Of a DNA stretch of 64,000 bases, positions 8,172 through 16,860 are shown piece by piece. Position 1 is the first letter of the stretch. Each line of letters begins with the position of its first letter. The notes beneath the pieces were generated by a model, which made no database searches, was not told where the DNA came from, and saw only the letters and a list, made by a program, of their open reading frames with translations. Source of the stretch: CAYYAQ01 sp964469555 (GTDB lineage Bacteria > Planctomycetota > UBA1135 > UBA2386); the NCBI GenBank assembly GCA_964469555.1, contig CAYYAQ010000003.1, positions 1 through 64,000 of the forward strand, in the 5' to 3' direction. Position numbers and translations under genes: made by a program.

Positions 8172-9341
8172 ATGAAGTTTCCGATCACCCCGCTGCTCTA
8201 CCTGGTCTCCCTGGTCTCCCTCGGTGGCATTGGCCACGCGGTGTACCAGTACTCCGACAAGACCAACGACTACGACGCCAAGGCCCGGGCCAAGATCAAG
8301 AGGGAGAACAAGAAGCTCAAGGACCAGGGCATCGCCGCGAAGGACCTGAACAACGAGCGGTGGGACTACCGCAAGACGAGGTTCTGGAAGCAACTCGCCG
8401 ACGTCAACCTGACCGGTAAGATCGAGAAGAAGGACGAGCCCAAGAAGCTGGTGAAGGAGGTAGAGACCGACCCCAAGCCCGAGATCGTCCAGCTCAAGGA
8501 CATCGTCGAGGTCATCTGCATTGCGCGGGCGGGCGACGAAACAGGCGTGGTCATCAAGTACACGACCGACGTCGAGGTGCCCGAAAGCGAGGTCATCACG
8601 CCGTCGACACCCTCGTTGAAGAACACGATCCCGAGGGGTCGTCAGCGGGGTCGGCGGCGATCGACGCCGCAGCCTGCTCCCACCCAGACCATCGGCCAGT
8701 CCCCACCGCACCACGTCAAGGTCGGCGAGGCGCTGTGGCCCAAGTACAACTTCGTCTACTTGAAATCCGTCGCGCCAGACGCGTCGTTCGCGACGTTCGA
8801 GCTGCGCATCGACGACAAGAAGGACGAGAAGGGCGCGTACCCGACCCAGGACGTCATCAAGGGCACGCTGGACCTTCCCCCCGAAGTCCTGGCGAAGATG
8901 CGGGCCGGCATTCCTCTGCGGGCCGACGACAAGGGCCAGCCGATCCCGCGCAAAGTTGAGAGGTCGGACTGGGTCGATACCCCGACGACAACCGTCAGCC
9001 GCCAGTCAGGTCGCGTCAATGTCTCGCGCAAGGACCAGGAGTTCCTCGAGAAGAACGGTACGGACGTCTTCACAGACGACGTCCACATGCGCGACTACTC
9101 CGGTGGCAGCGGTAAGTACAAGATCAGGGGTGTCCAGTTCAAGAAGCTCAGCAGCCGCGTCAGGCAGTTCGGAGTGAACGAAGGCGACGTGCTGATCTCC
9201 ATCAACGACCAGAAAGTAACGGGCATGGCGAACGCCAAGAAGGTCGGTCGCCGCCTCTACAACAAGGGCGTCCGCAACTTCAGGGCACAAGTCCTCCGGC
9301 AGGGCCGCATCATCACGCGGACGTACAGCTTCAAGAAGTAG
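8172..9341 (+). CDS. GspC-like inner-membrane protein with a C-terminal PDZ domain
   Basis: A 389-residue protein resembling GspC, the type II secretion subunit that links the inner-membrane platform to the secretin. One N-terminal membrane helix (about residues 5-25) is followed by a charged, Lys-rich periplasmic linker. Next comes a proline-rich segment with an Arg cluster (RGRQRGRRR), then a beta-rich homology region (about 190-260). The C-terminal 75 residues form a PDZ-like fold: YKIRGVQFKKLSSRVRQFG, then NEGDVLISINDQKVTGMANA. Start ATG 8172 gives the helix directly. It sits between a PilT-like ATPase and coaX, apart from the main pilus genes. It could serve a hybrid pilus/type II system with the secretin at 540. 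Family similarity is moderate; the PDZ call is firm. Confidence 0.65.
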   Translation: MKFPITPLLYLVSLVSLGGIGHAVYQYSDKTNDYDAKARAKIKRENKKLKDQGIAAKDLNNERWDYRKTRFWKQLADVNLTGKIEKKDEPKKLVKEVETDPKPEIVQLKDIVEVICIARAGDETGVVIKYTTDVEVPESEVITPSTPSLKNTIPRGRQRGRRRSTPQPAPTQTIGQSPPHHVKVGEALWPKYNFVYLKSVAPDASFATFELRIDDKKDEKGAYPTQDVIKGTLDLPPEVLAKMRAGIPLRADDKGQPIPRKVERSDWVDTPTTTVSRQSGRVNVSRKDQEFLEKNGTDVFTDDVHMRDYSGGSGKYKIRGVQFKKLSSRVRQFGVNEGDVLISINDQKVTGMANAKKVGRRLYNKGVRNFRAQVLRQGRIITRTYSFKK

Positions 9342-9345
9342 CGGC

Positions 9346-10071
9346 GTGGTCACCACGCTGCTCACGCTCGACCGGGGGAATTCCACCCTGGACGGGATGT
9401 GGCACACCGAGCCGCCGTCTCGGGAGCGCGTCGACCCTGAGGACGGGGACGCCGTACGACGGTTGTTGTCGGCGAACGACCCGGCGGCTGTCGCCGCGCT
9501 CACTGTGGTCGAATCAGGCCTGTCCCGGGTCGAGGACATCTTGGCCGAGCACGGCTGTCGGGTTCTGGTCGCGGGTCGCGATCTTGAGAATCCCCTGCGG
9601 GTCGCCTACGACGATCCGTCCGGACTCGGGGTCGACCGGTGGGTCGGGGCCTTCGCGGCGCGGCGACTCTACGGCGCCGCGGTCGTGATCGACTGCGGCA
9701 CCGCCGTGACCCTCAGCGCCGTCGACGCCGACGGCGTGTTTCTGGGCGGGGCCATCGCTCCTGGCGCTGGGACGATGGCCGGGTCCCTCGCGACCGCGAC
9801 CCCGGCCCTGCCCGCAGTCGATCTCGGAGCGGACGTGTCGGTTCCGGCGACGAGTCCGCAGGCTGCCGTCGATGCCGGGGTACAGCTCGGCTTTTGCGGA
9901 GCGGTGGACCGCCTCGTCGATGACGTGGTCTCGGCGACCGACCTCGCGAACCCCGTCGTCGTGCTGACCGGCGGCACGGCTTCGGTCTACGTCCGTCATG
10001 GACGACACCCCGTGCGCCACCATTCCGACCTCCTGCATCTGGGCCTTCGGTGGTTGATCGAGGATGCCTGA
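9346..10071 (+). CDS. coaX: Type III pantothenate kinase (CoaX)
   Basis: A 241-residue enzyme that phosphorylates pantothenate in the first step of coenzyme A synthesis. Family motifs are present: the N-terminal phosphate loop LDRGNSTL (a variant of DxGNT), GLGVDRWVGAFAA, VIDCGTAVTLSAVD and FLGGAIAPG, with the C-terminal VVLTGG. It starts with GTG 9346, five bases after the preceding stop. It overlaps the MnmE-like gene by 8 bases, so the two are translationally linked. The serine in DRGNS in place of threonine is conservative. Confidence 0.93.
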   Translation: MVTTLLTLDRGNSTLDGMWHTEPPSRERVDPEDGDAVRRLLSANDPAAVAALTVVESGLSRVEDILAEHGCRVLVAGRDLENPLRVAYDDPSGLGVDRWVGAFAARRLYGAAVVIDCGTAVTLSAVDADGVFLGGAIAPGAGTMAGSLATATPALPAVDLGADVSVPATSPQAAVDAGVQLGFCGAVDRLVDDVVSATDLANPVVVLTGGTASVYVRHGRHPVRHHSDLLHLGLRWLIEDA

Positions 10072-11107
10072 CCGGGAGGCAGGATTCGAACTCCTGACGC
10101 CGCGGGGTCACGGGGGCGTCGCAGTCGTCGGCGTGCGGGGTGAGGACCGATGGGCGCGGGTCCGGGAGTTCGTCGCCGCGTCGGAAGGGGGGCGCGGCCC
10201 CCAGCTGGGAGAGTTGCGGTGCGACGGGGTAATCGTGGACGAGGTGTTGCTCGTCGACCGTCCCGCGGCGCAGATTCTCGAGATCCACCTGCACGGCTCA
10301 CCGGCGGTGGTCCGCGCGTTCGAGCGGGCTGCGGGAGGATTCGCGATCCGACCGGTGGGGCGGGCTGATCGGTTGTTGCGCGAGGCGCACAGCCGCGAGC
10401 AATTGGGGTTGGCCCTCGAGCAGCAGGCGCTCGACATCGGTGTCTTCCTGGACGCGTCGCCTTCTCGTGCGGCTGTGGGCGAAGCTCTCGCGCGGTCCCG
10501 AGTCGCCATGGCGCTCGCGGTGCCGAGGCGGCTCGTGATCTGCGGCGACCAGAACGCGGGCAAGTCGACCCTGATGAACCGGCTGCTGTTCCGCGAGCGG
10601 GTGATCACCGGGGACTTTCCGGGGTTGACGCGTGACCCGGTCCGCGAGGGCACCCTGCTCGACGGCTACCCCTACGAGGTCGTCGACACCGCCGGTGAAG
10701 GTCCCGTGGACCGCGGCGAGGCGCCTGAGATCGACCAGCGTGCACTCTCCCTTGCGCGGCGTGAGCGGCGCGAGGGGCTGTTGTTGTTGGTCGCCGATGG
10801 CAGCCGACCGCCGTCCGCGAGTGACCGGAACATCCGCAACCAGCACACCCTCGTCGTGCGCAGCAAGTCGGACCTGCCAGCCGCGAAGTGGCCCGAGGAT
10901 TTCCCCTCCGACGTGACGGTGTGTTGCACCGCGCCGGACTCCGCGTCGGTTGTTCGCCGGGGTGTCGGGGAGGCGTTGCGTCGACTGCGGAACCTCCCTC
11001 CGGCGGGTCCGGTCGGTGGTGTCGCCGCGCTCTCCGGGGAGGAACTCTCGCGACTCGAGGTGGCGCGAGGTGAATTCGGGACAGGATATTCGCCGCCTCC
11101 GGTCTAA
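10064..11107 (+). CDS. Shortened MnmE/TrmE-like GTPase lacking the C-terminal cysteine motif
   Basis: A 347-residue protein built like MnmE, the tRNA wobble-uridine modification GTPase. It has an N-terminal formyl-THF-type domain (ELLTPRGHGGVAVVGVRG, EIHLHGSPAVVRAF), a helical region (REAHSREQLGLALEQQAL) and an inserted G domain. G1 is GDQNAGKST (K167), followed by FPGLTRDPVREG, G3 DTAGEG and G4 RSKSD, where S-K-x-D replaces N/T-K-x-D. MnmE is normally about 450 residues and ends in a C-[IL]-GK motif that catalyses modification. Here the chain stops about 100 residues early and no such cysteine exists. It overlaps coaX by 8 bases and ends 10 bases before pyrB. It is either a degenerate MnmE or a repurposed GTPase. 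Confidence 0.78.
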   Translation: MPDREAGFELLTPRGHGGVAVVGVRGEDRWARVREFVAASEGGRGPQLGELRCDGVIVDEVLLVDRPAAQILEIHLHGSPAVVRAFERAAGGFAIRPVGRADRLLREAHSREQLGLALEQQALDIGVFLDASPSRAAVGEALARSRVAMALAVPRRLVICGDQNAGKSTLMNRLLFRERVITGDFPGLTRDPVREGTLLDGYPYEVVDTAGEGPVDRGEAPEIDQRALSLARRERREGLLLLVADGSRPPSASDRNIRNQHTLVVRSKSDLPAAKWPEDFPSDVTVCCTAPDSASVVRRGVGEALRRLRNLPPAGPVGGVAALSGEELSRLEVARGEFGTGYSPPPV

Positions 11108-11117
11108 TGTGCGTCCG

Positions 11118-12467
11118 ATGCCGGCGCCCACCAAGCGTGATCTGATCTCCATCGAGGATCTCTCGACCGAAGAGATTCTCGAGCTCTTTGCGCGCGCAGA
11201 CACCTATCGGGAGGACCTGCACGGCTTCTCCCAGGTCTGCAACGGACTGATCCTCGCCGCGTTGTTCTTCGAGCCGAGCACCCGGACGCGGCTCAGCTTC
11301 GAGTCCGCCATGCTCCGTCTCGGCGGTGGCGTGATCACGGTGCCCGAGGGTTCGAGCAGCAGCGGCGCGAAGGGCGAAGCCCTCTCGGACACCGTCCGGG
11401 TGGTCGGTGGCGGCTACTCGGACATCATCGTGATCCGTCACCCGCAGGACGGGGCGGCCCGGGTCGCCGGCCGTTACGCCGAGGTGCCGGTCATCAACGG
11501 TGGCGATGGCGCTCACGAACACCCGACCCAGACACTCTGTGATCTCTACACCCTCTGGCGGGAACGAGGCCGGCTCGAAGGCCTCGACGTGGTGCTGTGC
11601 GGCGACCTGCGATACTCACGCACGATCCACTCGTTCGCGTACGCGCTCGGGCGGTTTCGAGCGAACATCATCACCGTCCCGTACCCTGGGTTCGAGATGC
11701 CGAAGTACGTCCTCGAACGTCTGCGGCGGAACTTCGGCGTGCAGGCGACGAACGCGTCCCTCGGGGATCTGCAGGACATCACCGATCCCGAGGGCGGCTC
11801 CGCCGCGGCCTACCTGACCGCGAGCAAGCCACACCAGCAGGCTCTGTTCCCGGCACTCACCGACCGGCACCTCGATCGAATCGACGCGATCTACATGACC
11901 CGCGCACAGCGGGAACGCCACTCCGGCGAGTCGCTGAAGGGTTATCCGGTGCTCTCCGGCAAGTCGCTCCAGGCGAAGATGTTCGAGAATACCCGCGTCA
12001 TGCACCCGCTGCCGCGGCTCGACGAGATCGACCACGAGCTCGACAAGGATCCCCGAGCGGTCTACTTCCGCCAGGCGGAGCTGGGCGTCCCGATCCGCAT
12101 GGCCTTGATGGCTTTCTTGCTCGGCAAGATCGACCTGAAAGCTGAGCCGCCGCTGCCCCGAGCCCGGGATCTCTACGTGTCCGGCCACGGCGGGTTCATC
12201 TGTCGGAACGAGCGGTGCATCACCAACGGCGACGGCAAGCGCCACCTGTCCCACGAGTTCTTCGACCTGTCCGATGATGCGCCTCTCCTGTCCTGTGCCT
12301 ATTGCGGCAAGGTCGCGCGACCCGAGGTCGTTGGAGACCGGAAGAGCATGCACTTCGGACCCGCCGACTCAATCTGGGGCCGCGGGCTCGGTCCCGTCGT
12401 CGGGGAGTTCTTTGCCTCGGAGAACGAGGCACGGGCCGCAGGTTTCCAGCCGAGGAATCCGGACTGA
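11118..12467 (+). CDS. pyrB: Aspartate carbamoyltransferase catalytic chain fused to a PyrI-type zinc domain
   Basis: A 449-residue aspartate transcarbamoylase, the committed step of pyrimidine synthesis. Start ATG 11118 removes a 56-residue out-of-family extension. The catalytic part (about 1-345) has the carbamoyl-phosphate loop FFEPSTRTRLSFESA, GDGAHEHPTQTLCDLYT, the aspartate-binding region and MHPLPRLDEI. The C-terminal extension carries C362-x4-C367-x25-C393-x2-C396 in the contexts FICRNERCITN and LSCAYCGK. This is nearly the spacing of the zinc domain of the separate regulatory chain PyrI (E. coli C109-x4-C114-x23-C138-x2-C141). The PyrI nucleotide-binding domain is absent. A final 45 residues (VVGDRKSMHFGP ... 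FFASENEARAAGFQP) resemble a degenerate Ada-type metal-binding motif that has lost its cysteines. Confidence 0.93.
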   Translation: MPAPTKRDLISIEDLSTEEILELFARADTYREDLHGFSQVCNGLILAALFFEPSTRTRLSFESAMLRLGGGVITVPEGSSSSGAKGEALSDTVRVVGGGYSDIIVIRHPQDGAARVAGRYAEVPVINGGDGAHEHPTQTLCDLYTLWRERGRLEGLDVVLCGDLRYSRTIHSFAYALGRFRANIITVPYPGFEMPKYVLERLRRNFGVQATNASLGDLQDITDPEGGSAAAYLTASKPHQQALFPALTDRHLDRIDAIYMTRAQRERHSGESLKGYPVLSGKSLQAKMFENTRVMHPLPRLDEIDHELDKDPRAVYFRQAELGVPIRMALMAFLLGKIDLKAEPPLPRARDLYVSGHGGFICRNERCITNGDGKRHLSHEFFDLSDDAPLLSCAYCGKVARPEVVGDRKSMHFGPADSIWGRGLGPVVGEFFASENEARAAGFQPRNPD

Positions 12468-13207
12468 GCGGGACCGCACGGGCGACCGTCGTAAGTCGCT
12501 CGGTGCGGTGCTGATCCAACTCGGAGCGAGATCGTTAAGTGCAATAGATTGCTTGGATTACATCTCCACGCGGCGGGGACCTGGACTGGCACGGTAATTG
12601 TTCCAGGGCGGCGGTGAACGCTTCCCCGTGCCCCCGCCAGTCGACCTGCGAACAGGCCTCCGGCGGTGCGTCGCTGTGAACCCTTGGCCTCTCGGTAGCG
12701 AGCAGCGGTTCCGCTGCCCGAAACCAACCGCATCCCAGTGATTCCCTTCCACGACAGCAGACAGACCGACGCGGAGAGGGGCCGCTGCGTACGCGAGGAT
12801 CAGGTCGTCCCGGGAGCCACCCCTGGCTCCACGGGCTCCACGGCGACGAGGATTACTCGGATCTCTGACCTCCGGGGGAATGTCTGGCTGGTGCCGAAAA
12901 CCCCTTGGATCCGCCGGAATCGGGCGAATCCGCTCCTCACACCGGGGGGCTGGTTACGATCCTCTGCGAACGGAGCCCGGAAAGTACGGAAGGTACTTGT
13001 ACAATCAATCTGTGGCCCTCTATCCAGGAAGACCCCTTTTCCACCGGGTAGGCTCCGGCCATCGAATCGCACTCAGGTGCCGGTCTCTGCTTTCGACAGC
13101 CGCGACCGCATCTTCCCGCAACGACGTCCCTCTACGAATCCCGGAAGGCTCGGGCCCTCCACCTCAGTCCTTCCGAACCTGATCGATCCCACTTCGAGAA
13201 ACCCACG
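12468..13207. other. Non-coding stretch between pyrB and the first lipoprotein
   Basis: About 740 bases with no gene I can support. The longest plus-strand frame (12738-13232) has Ser/Arg/Pro-rich, family-free residues. Features seen: ACCGCAC/GTGCGGT arms at 12473-12509 just after pyrB; a perfect 7-bp hairpin GGAGCCA-CCCC-TGGCTCC at 12813-12830; and a TACAAT hexamer at 13001-13006 without a good -35. I could not identify tRNA, SRP, tmRNA or RNase P signatures. Confidence 0.5.
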
Positions 13208-16200
13208 ATGTACAAGCACACCCCCTTCCTGAGGAACACCTCTGCGGCCCTCCTGGCTCTTCTCGTCGCTGGTTGCAGCGGTGGCGGAGCAGGGAGTTCG
13301 GGCACGACCGGCAGTTTCGTCGTCTTGCGCAGCATCCCTGCCAACAACGGTCAACTGTTCCTCAACCAGTCCATCGCGTTCGAGTTCACGAACAAGATCG
13401 ACCCGACCTCCGCGGACTTCAACTCGGTTTCGTTTGCCGTGTTCGACCTGAACGGCAAGCAGCTCTCCGAGCCGGTGGAAGGCAAGTTCCGCGTGAGCAC
13501 GGCGACCGGTGACTCGGAACCGGGTCGGCGGCTCGAGTTCGTGCCGAAGTTCCCGCTCACTGACACGTTCACCGACGGTGGCTTCGCTCCGGGACGCAAA
13601 TACATCGTGAACCTGGTCAGGGGCGATCATCGTCGCAACGTCGGTCTGCTCGACGCGAACGGACGTGGTCTCGAGAGCGCGTTCTCGTTCTCGTTCCAGA
13701 CGGCGGACGGCACGACTCCCTCGCAGCTGTTCCGGGACACCAAGGTTGGTGGTCCGCGGCGATCGGGATTCGACGTCGCCCCGCGCAACCCGGCCACGGC
13801 CGAAATCGAGCTCAGTGAGCTGGGCCAGGTCCAGACCGAGGTTCGTCTGGAATTCGACCAGCCGCTCAACCCGCACAGTTCCAACGTCCCGTCCTACGTC
13901 GACCTCGACCCGCGGACCCGGAGCATCAACAACCGCGGTCGGATCTTCCTCGAGTACGATGACCTCAAGGGTGCCGCGTCGTGGATTCCGTCGGTCGTCA
14001 GCCTCGAAGTGAACTCGCTCGAAGGATCGACCGTCGTGCTGCGGCCCCTCGGCGTGCTCCCGAACAACGCCACGATTCGCGTGGTCGTGGAGTCGACCAT
14101 GGAGGACATGTCCGGTGAGTCCAACGTCAACGACGCGGCGTACAACCGGATCTTCGGCAGTTTCGAGACGGACTCCAGCTACGAATTGCGGTTCGACGCG
14201 CTGGTCGAGAACTTCCTCAACACCGAGAACATCGACTTCGAGGCGCCCTTCGTGGAGCCCCTCGCCGAGATCAAGGCCGGGGTCGTCCGCGCCAACTTCG
14301 ACTTCGAAGGCGGGCGGATCAACCTCGACTACGAGCCCAACACCCGCGAGGTGGTCCTAGACACCGACTTCACGCAGATCACGCCGAAGAACGGCCAGCC
14401 GATCAACGTCTCCAACGGCATCTTCACGTTCCGCAACGTGACGATCCCTCGGGGCGTCACGGTGCGCGGCACGGGGTCGAATCCGATGGTCTGGCTCGTG
14501 ACCGGCAACTTCACCGTGGAGGGTGATCTGCAGGTCGACGGTGGCCCCGGCCAGCGTGTGGATACGCTGAACTCGGCCAACTTCCCGTCCGGCGGCGGCA
14601 CCGGGAACTGCAACGGTGGTCGTGGTGGTCAGGGATCGCCCAACTCGACCGACCGGAGCTTCTTCGGCGAGAACGGCTACGGTGCGGGCGAAGTCCCGAA
14701 CGGTGGCGGTGCTGGTGGTCGCATCAACTGTGCGAACAATGGCTGTGGCATCGGCTCTGGCGGTGGCGGCGGCACGTTCGTGACCCAGGGCGACCCTTAC
14801 TACAAGATCAAGGGCTCCCCGACGTTCGTGCAGCCGGGTGGCCAGGGCGCCTACGGTTGCGTCGGGCGCGGAACCACGGTGTTGCCCGGTGGCAAGGCTG
14901 GACCAATGGTCTTTACCGACCCGTTCGTCGACAACAACTTCTGGGGTTCGGCAGTCGACCTCAACCGCGGTATCCGCATCACCGGTGAAATGCGCAAGCC
15001 GCGCGGTGGCCAGGGTGGCGGCGGTGGTGGTGACTACTCCCTATCCTGCGCCAGCAGGGATCCGAACTTCTTCAATGACGAGAAGGCCGGTGGCGGCGCT
15101 GCCGGTGGTGGCGTCCTGATCATCAAGGCCCTCGGCAAGGTCATCGTCAAGAAGAGTGGCCACATCAGCGCCAACGGTGGCGACGGTGGTGGCGGCGCCT
15201 GGGCTGGCAGTTCCAACCGCGCCGCCGGTGGTGGGGCGGGTTCTGGCGGCATGGTCATCATCATGGCCGGCCAGAACATCGACATCGATGTCCACGGCGA
15301 GACCTACGCCAGGGGCAACTACGATTTCGCGATCACCGCCGACGGCGGCATCGGCCTGATGGACACGTACGGTGGCGGCGGCAACGTCCGCGGCAAGTAC
15401 CCGCCGACCACGGCAGGCAACATGAACGCGCGGCCCTCGGGTGGGATGGGTGGCCTCGGCATCATCCAGTTGATGGCGCCTCCTGGCCCCAACTCCACGC
15501 CGGACGGGACGAACACGGTCCTGGACGACAACATCATCATCCGCGATTCCGGGAACATCAAAACCGGCGCCGAGAAGCAGCGCTTCATCGCGTGGCGCGG
15601 TATGCCAGATGCCAGCGGCATCTTCCGGGACGATGGCGGCAACGCGGTGAAGCTCGGCGACGCCGAGGGTGACATGAGGCCTTCGCCGATGTTGCTGCCG
15701 GCACCGTTCGGAACCCGTTCGCGTGTCCGCTCGAAGTGGATCGATCTCGGTTCAGTCGCCCGTCGCATGACGGTCGCTGGCGGCGACGGCAACCCGCGTG
15801 GTGTCGTCGTGCAGCCCAAGTTGAACATCGGCGACGACTTCGGTCCTCTCCCCGAGTTCGAAGGGGTCGAGACCGGGGCGTCCACGGATGCGCAGTCTGG
15901 CTACGTGCGAGTCATCGACGACAACGTTGGTGGCGTCAAGATCGACTTCCAGACCATCTTGAAGGGCCAGACCGTCAACGCGGTCAAGACGAACGTGTCC
16001 TATCGAGGTCAGGAGGTCTACGAGGTAACGCTGCCTGCGTCGGGCAACTCGATCCTGGGTGCAGAGCACAACCGCTACTCACACTACTCGGCCGTGCTCA
16101 CCGAAGGCGCCTCGTCGCTCGGTGAGTTCCGGATTCTCGGGCACACCGGCGTGACGCTCTACCTGAGCACCGAATCCGGCAGCCTGGCGAACATCAACGG

Positions 16201-16612
16201 CACGAACCGTTCGATCAAGCTCGCCGTCGTCGAGAAGTTCTTCAGCATCTTCACCAACATGGTCGAGGGCTTCCCTCAGACCTTCGTCGGTCGCAGTGGC
16301 TCGAAGTACTCGAGCGTGCGCATCCCGCGCGCCAACGTCCGGATCCGGTTCGCGTTCCACCAGAACCCGAAGAGCACGTCATCGCTCCGGTATCCGCCGG
16401 TTCAGGCTGGCAAGCCGCTCCAGTACTTCAGCGACTGGTCGAACTCGACGAAGCTCGAGACAATCCGCAAGGGCGGCTACAAGTACGTGATGTATGACAT
16501 CTTGTTCAACACCCAGTACGAGTGGGATCCGGCGTTCCCGAACACGAGTTCGCTGAACCCGGACACGCCTCGTCCGGAGATTCGGCGATTGGTCCTGCCT
16601 TACAGGTACTAG
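13208..16612 (+). CDS. Large Ig-like, glycine-rich surface lipoprotein (family member 1)
   Basis: A 1134-residue lipoprotein, lipobox LLVAGC with lipidated C23. Residues about 40-140 form an Ig-like (Big_5/SbsA-type) domain: IPANNGQLFLNQSIAFEFTN and TFTDGGFAPGRKYIVNL. A second similar domain follows at about 200-310. Around residues 400-450 is the family signature (GIFTFRNVTIPRGVTV, then GSNPMVWLVTGNFTVEG). Next comes a long Gly-rich region (about 450-720) with repeated GGGGG runs alternating with short beta strands such as GVLIIKALGKVIVKKSGHI. The C-terminal third is beta-rich. The product is likely anchored in the outer membrane and exposed. Function is unknown; adhesion or cell-surface structure is a guess. 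It lies upstream of a related lipoprotein and prepilin peptidase. A 13-bp stem follows the stop. Confidence 0.85.
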   Translation: MYKHTPFLRNTSAALLALLVAGCSGGGAGSSGTTGSFVVLRSIPANNGQLFLNQSIAFEFTNKIDPTSADFNSVSFAVFDLNGKQLSEPVEGKFRVSTATGDSEPGRRLEFVPKFPLTDTFTDGGFAPGRKYIVNLVRGDHRRNVGLLDANGRGLESAFSFSFQTADGTTPSQLFRDTKVGGPRRSGFDVAPRNPATAEIELSELGQVQTEVRLEFDQPLNPHSSNVPSYVDLDPRTRSINNRGRIFLEYDDLKGAASWIPSVVSLEVNSLEGSTVVLRPLGVLPNNATIRVVVESTMEDMSGESNVNDAAYNRIFGSFETDSSYELRFDALVENFLNTENIDFEAPFVEPLAEIKAGVVRANFDFEGGRINLDYEPNTREVVLDTDFTQITPKNGQPINVSNGIFTFRNVTIPRGVTVRGTGSNPMVWLVTGNFTVEGDLQVDGGPGQRVDTLNSANFPSGGGTGNCNGGRGGQGSPNSTDRSFFGENGYGAGEVPNGGGAGGRINCANNGCGIGSGGGGGTFVTQGDPYYKIKGSPTFVQPGGQGAYGCVGRGTTVLPGGKAGPMVFTDPFVDNNFWGSAVDLNRGIRITGEMRKPRGGQGGGGGGDYSLSCASRDPNFFNDEKAGGGAAGGGVLIIKALGKVIVKKSGHISANGGDGGGGAWAGSSNRAAGGGAGSGGMVIIMAGQNIDIDVHGETYARGNYDFAITADGGIGLMDTYGGGGNVRGKYPPTTAGNMNARPSGGMGGLGIIQLMAPPGPNSTPDGTNTVLDDNIIIRDSGNIKTGAEKQRFIAWRGMPDASGIFRDDGGNAVKLGDAEGDMRPSPMLLPAPFGTRSRVRSKWIDLGSVARRMTVAGGDGNPRGVVVQPKLNIGDDFGPLPEFEGVETGASTDAQSGYVRVIDDNVGGVKIDFQTILKGQTVNAVKTNVSYRGQEVYEVTLPASGNSILGAEHNRYSHYSAVLTEGASSLGEFRILGHTGVTLYLSTESGSLANINGTNRSIKLAVVEKFFSIFTNMVEGFPQTFVGRSGSKYSSVRIPRANVRIRFAFHQNPKSTSSLRYPPVQAGKPLQYFSDWSNSTKLETIRKGGYKYVMYDILFNTQYEWDPAFPNTSSLNPDTPRPEIRRLVLPYRY

Positions 16613-16630
16613 GCCTCAGGCTGAGTTCTG

Positions 16631-16672
16631 CAGAGCGGACGTGGCGGCGGGCAAGCCGGCACGTCCGCTCTG
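16631..16672. terminator. Strong inverted repeat after lipoprotein gene 1
   Basis: A perfect 13-bp stem, CAGAGCGGACGTG (16631-16643) and CACGTCCGCTCTG (16660-16672), with a 16-base GC-rich loop, begins 18 bases after the stop. There is no T tract, so termination would need help. It may instead protect the 3' end. Confidence 0.45.
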
Positions 16673-16806
16673 TGCATACCAGAGGGGTCTCACACCCGCG
16701 CGACCCCTGTGCCCACGAGAGCGTTTGTCCCCGATCCGGTGTCGCAAGGGGGTACCAGCGAGAAGTTTCGCTTTGGGCAACGGGTCCGACCGTGTCCGTG
16801 TCGACC

Positions 16807-16812
16807 TATAAT
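16807..16812 (+). promoter_or_regulatory. Candidate -10 element (TATAAT) for lipoprotein gene 2
   Basis: A consensus TATAAT sits about 50 bases upstream of the ATG at 16861, but no good -35 lies 16-18 bases before it. It is a weak call based on one hexamer and position. Confidence 0.3.
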
Positions 16813-16860
16813 CCGCGATGCACGGAGTCCACAAGTCGCCCGATCGTCTGGAACATCCGA

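Noticed and set aside
12473..12509. ACCGCAC/GTGCGGT arms after pyrB as a terminator
   Set aside because: The middle of the stem is imperfect and no T tract follows; kept only as a note in the intergenic entry.
12738..13232. 164-residue plus-strand frame before lipoprotein 1
   Set aside because: Low-complexity Ser/Arg/Pro composition, no ribosome-binding site, overlaps the lipoprotein start, no motif.
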